DNA of 25,616 nucleotides from Flavobacteriales bacterium. GTDB taxonomy: Bacteria > Bacteroidota > Bacteroidia > Flavobacteriales > Flavobacteriaceae. Of the stretch, positions 7,453-13,683 are shown in pieces. The DNA lies in contig JALVEJ010000214.1 in the NCBI GenBank assembly GCA_027031025.1, forward strand, positions 1-25,616, given 5' to 3'. How positions within the stretch are numbered: the stretch's first letter is position 1; every line of letters begins with the position of its first letter. A program made the position numbers and the translations under genes. The notes beneath the pieces are model-generated. The model was not told the DNA's origin and did no database searches. It worked only from the letters and a program-made list of their open reading frames with translations.

Positions 7453-8601
7453 TCAATCATTCTTTTTACGAATCATATAAACAGGTAAAATTTTAGTAGT
7501 TTGTCTAATGTTAAAGTCCAAATCGGATATCAAATTGTTAAATAAATGGTCAAAAGTATCAATTTGGATGTTCCAATCATAGACATTATTATTCTGACCT
7601 TCATAAACGAATATCCAAGGCGTTTTCTCAGACATTATACGGGCTAATTGTCCGGGAGAAGCATTGTCAATTGTCAAAAAATAGTCGTCCATCATGCTTA
7701 AACTTTGTTGTGGCGAATCGGTATATTGATACAAATCCTGACTTAACCAGTTTGACGTATCTTGTTCCTTTAAACTATAAATTTCAATTGCTTTATCAAC
7801 TATTTCCCATTTCAAGCCGGCAGAACTTAAAAACAATTCGGCAACTTTAGCTTGTCTATCCTCAAATTGAGCATCAAATTTTACTTCATAATATTGTTCA
7901 ACATCATTTTGAAATAGAATCTGATAAGGTTCTACTTGCAACATTTTAGCCAATATCCTTTTTAAGTTGCCTTGATAGATAATTTGACCAGCTTTAAAAG
8001 TTTGTTTATAAGGAATGTCATAATCAAACGTTTTATATTTTAAAGCAAATTTATTTCCGCTAACATATTTTTCCTCCCCAAAATCTGTTGCCTGTTCTTG
8101 TAACTTTATACGGTCACTCTTTGCCTTTTTTTGTCCGTATAAGGCGATAAATTTTTTGAGTTTTTGGTCATTCAATTCCCAAGGTTTGCCTTGCCAAATA
8201 AGTTTTCCGTTATGATTTAACAAAACGGCAAAAGGTATAGATTTTATATTAAAATAGTCATAATTATAATGTGCCGTATCGTTTGCCGTGTAAAAATCAT
8301 ATTTTTTCTGATTCATAAAATTTCTGATTTTGTTTTCCGGCTCATCGGAAATAAATACAAACAAAACCTTGTCACCGAACCGGTTTTCCAAAGCTTTTGT
8401 ATGAGGCATTGAGCTGATACAAGGTGCGCACCAAGTTGCCCAAAAATCAATGTAAATCAAAGGTTTTTGTAAAGTTTCTTCATCAGGCTGATGGATCCAA
8501 TGATTGATTTTTATCTGGCTATAACTCTCAATAACAATTAAAAAGAGAATTAAAAAGTTTAAAAATGTTAATTTTTTTAAAAATAAATCTTTTTTTAACA
8601 T
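7453..8601 (-). CDS. TlpA-like thioredoxin fused to two STN/DUF3738-like domains
   Basis: Start taken at ATG 8601 (382 residues) because a signal anchor follows at once (LTFLNFLILFLIVIESYSQ, about 11-29); an in-frame ATG at 8649 would add a polar stretch lying almost on the predicted transcription start. Residues ~30-165 form a thioredoxin fold with the redox motif WCAPC at 57-61 (in FWATWCAPC) and the cis-proline in SIPF at 123, as in TlpA/ResA periplasmic disulfide reductases. The C-terminal 200 residues are unusual: segments ~208-276 (NLKRILAKMLQ ... SSAGLKWEIVDKAIEIYSL) and ~311-377 (QLARIMSEKTPWIFVYEG ... LISDLDFNIRQTTKILPVYMI) each resemble the short secretin/TonB N-terminal (STN) or DUF3738 fold. 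Such fusions occur in Bacteroidota; the substrate is unknown. Sure of the thioredoxin, moderately sure of the C-terminal domains. Confidence 0.8.
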   Translation of the reverse strand: MLKKDLFLKKLTFLNFLILFLIVIESYSQIKINHWIHQPDEETLQKPLIYIDFWATWCAPCISSMPHTKALENRFGDKVLFVFISDEPENKIRNFMNQKKYDFYTANDTAHYNYDYFNIKSIPFAVLLNHNGKLIWQGKPWELNDQKLKKFIALYGQKKAKSDRIKLQEQATDFGEEKYVSGNKFALKYKTFDYDIPYKQTFKAGQIIYQGNLKRILAKMLQVEPYQILFQNDVEQYYEVKFDAQFEDRQAKVAELFLSSAGLKWEIVDKAIEIYSLKEQDTSNWLSQDLYQYTDSPQQSLSMMDDYFLTIDNASPGQLARIMSEKTPWIFVYEGQNNNVYDWNIQIDTFDHLFNNLISDLDFNIRQTTKILPVYMIRKKND

Positions 8602-8612
8602 AAAATTTTTTA

Positions 8613-8620
8613 TATATTTG
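8613..8620 (+). promoter_or_regulatory. -7 promoter box of ompA-family gene
   Basis: TATATTTG followed by C, a strong match to TAnnTTTG, 74 bases before the ATG at 8695. No clear -33 TTTG is seen. Transcription would start near 8627. Confidence 0.55.
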
Positions 8621-8659
8621 CGCTGGTTTTTTGATTGTATTAACATCAAAAACCATGCA

Positions 8660-8667
8660 CAAATTTA
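8660..8667 (-). promoter_or_regulatory. -7 promoter box of tlpA-like gene
   Basis: TAAATTTG on the minus strand at 8667-8660, fitting TAnnTTTG, about 60 bases upstream of the preferred start at 8601. Transcription would start near 8653, meaning that it crosses the plus-strand ompA promoter at 8613-8620. Confidence 0.4.
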
Positions 8668-8694
8668 AAAATAACCAATAAAAAACAAAACAGC

Positions 8695-9801
8695 ATGAAG
8701 AAACTATTATTTATTGCTATCGTATTTATGGGACTATCAACTTTTGCACAAGTTGACGGATTACCTCAAAACCCCGATCCGGGAAAATGTTATGTCAAAT
8801 GTACAACGCCCGATGAGTTTAAAATGGAAACCGTACAGGTTGAAGTTCGTCCGGCTTATAAAGTATTAAAAACAACACCACCCAAATACAAGTGGGTAAC
8901 TGAAAAAGTTTTGGTACAAGAAGCCAGCAAAAAATACATTTATCATCCGGCAACTTACAAAACCATAAAAGTGCCTTACGTAAAAAAAGAAGCCGGTAAA
9001 TATTACAAAGTTATGCCCGCTACTTTTAACAATGACACTCAAGAAGTGGAAATTTTTCCGCAAACAGCCCAATGGGAATACTCTTCATATAAAGATTGTG
9101 CCAGTGGCAATCCAGATGATTGTAAAACCTTATGTTATGTTGAAAAACCGGCACAATATAAAACCATTCCGGTAAAAAAACTAGCTCAAGACGCTCAAAC
9201 ACAAGAAGTTCCTATTGCCGAGCAAACTGATTACTATTACAAAAAAGTAATTGATCAACCTGCCAGAGTAGAAGAAGTTGAAATTCCGGCCAAATACGCT
9301 ACTATCAAAAGACAAGTAATTGATGTGCCGGCAAAAGTTATTGAAGAAACCGTGCCGGCAAAATTTGTAGAAGTTAAAAAACAAGTTTTAGTTAAAAAAG
9401 GAGGCGTTACTGTCTGGAAAGAAATTGATTGTGGTTTGGTAAAACCCAACAGATTAAATATTCATTGGCCTTTAAACAGCGCCAAATTAACTTCCAAAGC
9501 AAAAAGCGAAATTAACCGCGTTTTGATTCCGTTGTTAAAAAATAATCCGGGTACCAAAATCGAGTTATCTTCACACACCGATAGCCGCGGTTCCAAAGCT
9601 TATAACAAACGCTTGTCACAAATGCGTGCCGATGCTATCAAAAGCTATTTGATTTCTAAAGGCATTGATCCTAACCGCATCGTATCTATCGGCTATGGTG
9701 AAAGCAGATTATTAAATAACTGTTCTGATGGTGTTTCTTGCTCCGAATCACAACATCAAGTTAACCGAAGAACAGAATATAGAATTATCAACAATAATTA
9801 A
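8695..9801 (+). CDS. OmpA-family outer-membrane/peptidoglycan-binding protein with repetitive N-terminal half
   Basis: A 368-residue protein with a signal peptide (MKKLLFIAIVFMGLSTFAQ), a Cys-containing segment GKCYVKCTTPDEF, then about 200 residues of a loose repeat in which PA(K/R/Q)Y or PAKF is followed by TI/EV, K/R and a valine-rich strand (RPAYKVL, PPKYKWV, HPATYKTI, KPAQYKTIP, QPARVEEV, IPAKYATI, VPAKVIEE, VPAKFVEV). Residues ~255-365 are an OmpA C-terminal domain: IHWPLNSAKLTSKAK, then IELSSHTDSRGSKAYNKRLSQ with the TDxxG and R residues that hold diaminopimelate, then RADAIKSYLISKGIDPNRI. It probably ties the outer membrane to the cell wall. It is a single transcription unit: own -7 box at 8613 and a strong terminator at 9828-9862. 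Confidence 0.9.
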   Translation: MKKLLFIAIVFMGLSTFAQVDGLPQNPDPGKCYVKCTTPDEFKMETVQVEVRPAYKVLKTTPPKYKWVTEKVLVQEASKKYIYHPATYKTIKVPYVKKEAGKYYKVMPATFNNDTQEVEIFPQTAQWEYSSYKDCASGNPDDCKTLCYVEKPAQYKTIPVKKLAQDAQTQEVPIAEQTDYYYKKVIDQPARVEEVEIPAKYATIKRQVIDVPAKVIEETVPAKFVEVKKQVLVKKGGVTVWKEIDCGLVKPNRLNIHWPLNSAKLTSKAKSEINRVLIPLLKNNPGTKIELSSHTDSRGSKAYNKRLSQMRADAIKSYLISKGIDPNRIVSIGYGESRLLNNCSDGVSCSESQHQVNRRTEYRIINNN

Positions 9802-9826
9802 TCATTAGATTTTTAATTAAACAACT

Positions 9827-9862
9827 AACTTCCGTTGCCTGCCGGTAACGGAAGTTTTTTTT
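9827..9862 (+). terminator. intrinsic terminator after the ompA-family gene
   Basis: Stem arms AACTTCCGTT (9827-9836) and AACGGAAGTT (9847-9856) are perfectly complementary around a 10-base loop and run into a T-tract to 9862. It lies 26 bases after the stop codon. Confidence 0.92.
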
Positions 9863-9892
9863 GTAAATTAGCCCCACAAAAAAATTCCTGTT

Positions 9893-12508
9893 TTGGCAAA
9901 GAAAGTAACCCCTTTAATGAAACAATACAATAGCATCAAAGCTAAATATCCCGATGCTTTATTACTCTTTAGAGTGGGCGATTTTTATGAAACTTTTGGT
10001 GAAGATGCTATTAAAGCCGCTAAAATTTTAGGCATTGTGCAAACCAAACGCGGTAACGGCTCCGAAGCCGAAACGGCTCTTGCCGGTTTTCCGCACCATT
10101 CTTTAAACACTTATTTGCCCAAATTGGTCAAAGCCGGCTTGCGCGTTGCCATTTGTGACCAACTGGAAGATCCGAAACTGACTAAAAAAATTGTCAAACG
10201 CGGTGTCACCGAAGTCGTAACTCCCGGCGTAGCGCTTAATGATGATGTGCTGGAAGCCAAATCTAATAACTTTTTAGCATCGGTTTTTTTTGACAAGAAA
10301 AAAATAGGTATTGCCTTTATCGATATTTCAACAGGAGAGTTTTTAGTTAGCGAAGGCAACAAAGAATATATCGATAAACTTTTGCAAAACTTTAAACCTT
10401 CGGAAATTTTATTCAGCTACGCACAACAAAAACATTTTGAAGAAGCTTTTGGAACTGATTTTTACACTTTTAAACAAGACGAATGGGTTTATCAACCCGA
10501 TTATGCCAACGAACTGCTCAAAAATCATTTTCAAACCGTTAATTTGAAAGGTTTTGGCGTTGCCGACCTTCAAACCGCTTTAATTGCAGCCGGTGCCATT
10601 TTACACTATTTGTCCGATGTCAAGCAAAACGATTTAAAACATATCAACAAAATCAGCCGTATTGAAGAAGACGCTTATGTTTGGATGGATAAATTTACCA
10701 TTCGCAACCTCGAATTATACGGTAGTAATCAACCTAATGCCGTTACACTTCTCGATATTATTGACCAAACTTTTACGGCAATGGGTGGAAGAAACATCCG
10801 ACGTTGGTTGGCTTTACCATTAAAGGACAAACATAGAATTGATGAAAGGCTTCAAATCGTTGCGCAATTTGTAAATCATCAAGAACTGTCGGCAGATACC
10901 GGCAGCCGGCTAAAACAAATAGGCGATATAGAACGTTTGGTTTCCAAAGTGGCTACCGGCAAAGTCAATCCGCGTGAAATGATTCAATTATTACATTCTC
11001 TGGATGCCATTATTCCGGTCAAAGTACAATTAGCCAATCAACCGGAACCGGCTTTGCAAAAAATAGCCGAACAGATTAATAGTCTGGATTTGTTACGAGA
11101 AAAAATACGTCAAACTGTTAATGAAGAAGCACCGGTAAACCTCCAAAAAGGCAATGTTATCAAAAACGGTGTATCGGAAGCCTTAGATGAACTGCGCCAA
11201 CTCAAATCGTCATCTAAACAAATATTGGATCAAATTCTGATGCGTGAAATTCAACGCACCGGTATCAATTCGTTGAAAATCGGTTTTAACAACGTATTCG
11301 GTTACTATCTTGAAGTGCGAAATACTTACAAAGACCGGGTCCCTGAGGATTGGGTTCGCAAGCAAACTTTAACAGCTGCCGAACGTTATATCACTGAGGA
11401 ACTCAAAGAACTGGAAGCCAAAATATTGGGTGCAGAAGAAAAAATTTTACAGCTGGAACAAAATATATTTCAACAACTCGTTACATGGCTGCACGATTAT
11501 ATTAAAGCCATTCAAATTAATGCCCATTTGATTGGCGAAATTGACACATACTTGTCTTTTGCCCGCTTGGCAGTCCGTCATAATTATACCAAACCGGAAA
11601 TTGACCAAAGCTATGATATAGACATTAAAGATGGCCGACATCCGGTGATAGAGCAACAATTGCCCGAAGGCGAAAGTTACATTCCTAACGATATTTTTCT
11701 AGACCGTGACCGGCAACAAATCATTATGATAACCGGACCGAACATGTCCGGAAAATCTGCTCTGCTCAGGCAAACTGCTTTAATTGTTTTACTGGCACAA
11801 ATAGGTAGTTTTGTCCCTGCCAAAGATGCCCGTATCGGGATAGTGGACAAAATATTTACACGTGTCGGGGCTTCGGATAATATTTCTATGGGTGAATCGA
11901 CTTTTATGGTTGAAATGAATGAAACGGCAAGTATTCTTAATAATTTGTCCGACCGAAGTTTGATTCTACTTGATGAAATAGGGCGTGGCACCAGCACCTA
12001 TGACGGTATTTCCATAGCTTGGGCAATAGCCGAATATTTGCATGAGCATCCGGCGCGGCCAAAAACCCTTTTTGCGACACACTATCATGAACTCAATGAT
12101 ATGAGTCAAAGCTTTGAACGTATCAAAAATTATAATGTTTCTATCAAAGAAGTTGATAACAATATCATTTTTGTTCGCAAGCTCGTGCCGGGTGGCAGCG
12201 AACATAGCTTTGGTATTCACGTGGCAAAATTAGCCGGAATGCCGTTGCGTGTTATCAATAGAGCCAACAAAATATTAAAAGAACTTGAAGCGACCAAACA
12301 AAAAGATAATATTAAAGAACAATTGAACCAATCCACCAAGGGCATGCAACTCAGTTTTTTTCAGCTTGACGACCCGCTGCTGGAAGAAATCAAAGAAGAA
12401 ATACTCGATACCGATATCGATAACCTGACGCCTGTGGAAGCTTTGATGAAACTCAACGAAATTAAACGCATGTTGACCCGAAAACCTAAAAAGTCAAAAA
12501 CCGGTTAA
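9893..12508 (+). CDS. mutS: DNA mismatch repair protein MutS
   Basis: An 871-residue MutS, which recognises mispairs and small loops and recruits MutL. The N-terminal mismatch-binding motif is intact: F31-Y32-E33 in VGDFYETFG, corresponding to Phe36/Glu38 of E. coli. The C-terminal ATPase has Walker A GPNMSGKS at 615-622, the signature SMGESTFMVEM, Walker B LILLDEIGRGTSTYDG at about 690-705 and the histidine switch FATHYHELN. The C-terminus ends in a short helical dimerisation/tetramer-type segment. The start is TTG at 9893: it gives MAKKVTPLMKQYN, the N-terminus usual for flavobacterial MutS, while the first in-frame ATG would remove eight residues. A weak -7-like sequence TAAATTAG is at about 9864. 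The preceding terminator separates it from the ompA-family gene. Confidence 0.97.
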   Translation: MAKKVTPLMKQYNSIKAKYPDALLLFRVGDFYETFGEDAIKAAKILGIVQTKRGNGSEAETALAGFPHHSLNTYLPKLVKAGLRVAICDQLEDPKLTKKIVKRGVTEVVTPGVALNDDVLEAKSNNFLASVFFDKKKIGIAFIDISTGEFLVSEGNKEYIDKLLQNFKPSEILFSYAQQKHFEEAFGTDFYTFKQDEWVYQPDYANELLKNHFQTVNLKGFGVADLQTALIAAGAILHYLSDVKQNDLKHINKISRIEEDAYVWMDKFTIRNLELYGSNQPNAVTLLDIIDQTFTAMGGRNIRRWLALPLKDKHRIDERLQIVAQFVNHQELSADTGSRLKQIGDIERLVSKVATGKVNPREMIQLLHSLDAIIPVKVQLANQPEPALQKIAEQINSLDLLREKIRQTVNEEAPVNLQKGNVIKNGVSEALDELRQLKSSSKQILDQILMREIQRTGINSLKIGFNNVFGYYLEVRNTYKDRVPEDWVRKQTLTAAERYITEELKELEAKILGAEEKILQLEQNIFQQLVTWLHDYIKAIQINAHLIGEIDTYLSFARLAVRHNYTKPEIDQSYDIDIKDGRHPVIEQQLPEGESYIPNDIFLDRDRQQIIMITGPNMSGKSALLRQTALIVLLAQIGSFVPAKDARIGIVDKIFTRVGASDNISMGESTFMVEMNETASILNNLSDRSLILLDEIGRGTSTYDGISIAWAIAEYLHEHPARPKTLFATHYHELNDMSQSFERIKNYNVSIKEVDNNIIFVRKLVPGGSEHSFGIHVAKLAGMPLRVINRANKILKELEATKQKDNIKEQLNQSTKGMQLSFFQLDDPLLEEIKEEILDTDIDNLTPVEALMKLNEIKRMLTRKPKKSKTG

Positions 12509-12583
12509 ATATGCCGGGGGGAAAATGTAGATTTAGCGGTATTGAAAATTTTAAAAATAATTTTTTTAGTATTGAATTATTAG

Positions 12584-12591
12584 TATTTTTG
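12584..12591 (+). promoter_or_regulatory. -7 promoter box of gcvH
   Basis: TATTTTTG, matching TAnnTTTG, ends 25 bases before the gcvH start. No good -33 element at the right distance. There is no obvious terminator between mutS and this box. Confidence 0.55.
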
Positions 12592-12616
12592 TCCATAAAT
12601 AATAAAACCAAAAAAG

Positions 12617-12997
12617 ATGACATTTCCTGACAATTTAAAGTATACCAAGGAACACGAATGGGTTAAAGTTGACGGCGATACGGCAACCATAGGTATTACG
12701 GATTTTGCGCAAAGAGAATTAGGTGATATAGTTTATGTGGAAGTCGATACCGAAGGCGAAGATTTGGATAAAGATGAAGTTTTTGGCACGGTTGAAGCGG
12801 TTAAAACAGTATCCGATTTGTTTATGCCGGTCAGTGGTGAGGTTGTTACTTTTAATGAAGCATTGGAAGACGAACCCGAATTAATTAACAAAGATCCGTA
12901 TGGCAAAGGCTGGATAATTAAAGTAAAAATGCAAAATCCGGAAGAGCTTGCCGAATTGTTAGATGCCGAAACTTATCAAAAAAATATCAAAGCTTAA
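12617..12997 (+). CDS. gcvH: glycine cleavage system H protein
   Basis: A 126-residue lipoyl carrier protein that shuttles the aminomethyl group between the P, T and L proteins of the glycine cleavage complex. The lipoyl lysine is K63 in GTVEAVKTVSDL. The N-terminus (YTKEHEWVKV, ITDFAQRELGDIVYVE) and the C-terminal GKGWIIKVKM are standard, and the length is exactly that of the family. The gene is the first of a two-gene unit with the vanZ-like gene, which begins inside it. P, T and L genes are not in this window. Confidence 0.97.
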   Translation: MTFPDNLKYTKEHEWVKVDGDTATIGITDFAQRELGDIVYVEVDTEGEDLDKDEVFGTVEAVKTVSDLFMPVSGEVVTFNEALEDEPELINKDPYGKGWIIKVKMQNPEELAELLDAETYQKNIKA

Positions 12998-13349
12998 GTT
13001 TAAAATATTGGCAGTCAGCTATACTTTTTGGTTGACTGCCATTAGCTTGACGCCTTTGGACGGTTTAGATTTACCGTCCTTTTCGTATGCCGATAAAATC
13101 GTGCATTTTTTTTTGTATTTTTTTCTTGCACTTTTTTGGTTGTTGGCTTATTCGAAGTGGTGGCGCAGACCGCTTTTTTTTATTTTTATTGTCATTTTGT
13201 GGGGCTCCGGTATTGAACTGATACAAGAGTTTTTTATCCCGACCCGCAGTGGTGATGTGCTTGATGCCTTAGCCAATACATTGGGAGCGTTGAGTGGCTT
13301 GTTTGTGTTTCATAATTTTGTCACCAAACCGAATCAGACGCCATATTAA
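12963..13349 (+). CDS. VanZ-like family membrane protein
   Basis: A 128-residue protein with four likely membrane helices (about 15-32, 47-64, 69-88 and 104-122). It carries the VanZ-like pattern SYADKIVHFFLYFFLALFWLLA followed by GIELIQEFFIPTRSGDVLDALANTLGALSG, where the IEL-Q and R-D-D/N residues are family hallmarks. The family is named for the teicoplanin-resistance protein VanZ, but most members, this one included, have no known function. ATG at 12963 lies in another frame inside the last 12 codons of gcvH, giving a 35-base overlap; no later ATG keeps the first helix, so the overlap looks real and implies translational coupling. Confidence 0.85.
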   Translation: MPKLIKKISKLKFKILAVSYTFWLTAISLTPLDGLDLPSFSYADKIVHFFLYFFLALFWLLAYSKWWRRPLFFIFIVILWGSGIELIQEFFIPTRSGDVLDALANTLGALSGLFVFHNFVTKPNQTPY

Positions 13350-13357
13350 TTTGGAAC

Positions 13358-13421
13358 CATTAAGAAATTAAGATACATTAAGAAGTCGTTATTAAAACTT
13401 AATGTTCTTAAAACCTTAATG
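13358..13421. repeat. imperfect hairpin built from CATTAAG / CTTAATG units
   Basis: The left arm holds CATTAAG (13358-13364), TTAAGA (13368-13373) and ACATTAAG (13375-13382); the right arm holds the complements CTTAATGT (13398-13405), TCTTAA (13406-13411) and CTTAATG (13415-13421). Together they make about 21 base pairs with a one-base bulge and a 3/3 interior loop around a 15-base apex. Another CTTAATG copy follows at 13423-13429. It begins nine bases after the vanZ-like stop. There is no T-run, so it is a repeat or a processing/stability hairpin rather than a classical terminator. Confidence 0.75.
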
Positions 13422-13460
13422 TCTTAATGTTGAAAAAAATTGCTAAAACTTTTTATGGGC

Positions 13461-13490
13461 TTTGTGTCAAAAATTAACAATTTATCTTTA
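13461..13490 (+). promoter_or_regulatory. promoter in front of the structured RNA and patatin gene
   Basis: TTTG at 13461-13464, an 18-base spacer and TATCTTTA at 13483-13490, which differs from the -7 consensus only in the last base. This is one of the best -33/-7 pairs in the window. A 9-bp inverted repeat, ATGGGCTTT (13455-13463) with AAAGCCCAT (13507-13515), brackets the promoter and the predicted start near 13497, which suggests an operator or a leader hairpin. Confidence 0.5.
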
Positions 13491-13526
13491 ATTTTGATTT
13501 CACTAAAAAGCCCATGCGTTTTGCCC

Positions 13527-13670
13527 GCAACAGGGATAGAAGCGGTAGCCCGGTGCAGTTTCAAACCTATTATTTTGAGACGGGTGGCGGCGACCGTAGG
13601 AAGCCCCCGCACCGGCTACAAAATAAAGGCTTTGAACAAACCGGCTAAAAGCGGATAGCCCGGCTGTTGC
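13527..13670 (+). ncRNA. structured RNA candidate, possibly Flavo-1 type
   Basis: About 144 bases, much richer in G and C than the surroundings and without a credible protein frame. The ends pair: GCAACAG (13527-13533) with CTGTTGC (13664-13670). Inside, GTAGCCCGGTGC (13545-13556) pairs with GCACCGGCTAC (13609-13619) apart from one bulged base, GTTTCAAA pairs with TTTGAGAC within it, CGG/CCG form a tiny hairpin, and CCGGCTA (13641-13647) pairs with TAGCCCGG (13656-13663). The flanking words GGGATAGAAGCGG and AAGCGGATAGCCCGG recur in Bacteroidota intergenic elements that I associate with the Flavo-1 RNA motif; that link is from memory. Orientation is not certain. It ends 13 bases before the patatin gene start. 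Confidence 0.6.
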
Positions 13671-13683
13671 TAAAAAATTGTTT

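Noticed and set aside
7431..7453. A possible bidirectional terminator AAACCT...AGGTTT between the convergent genes at 7416 and 7453.
   Set aside because: Only six base pairs with an 11-base loop and no T-tract; too weak to call.
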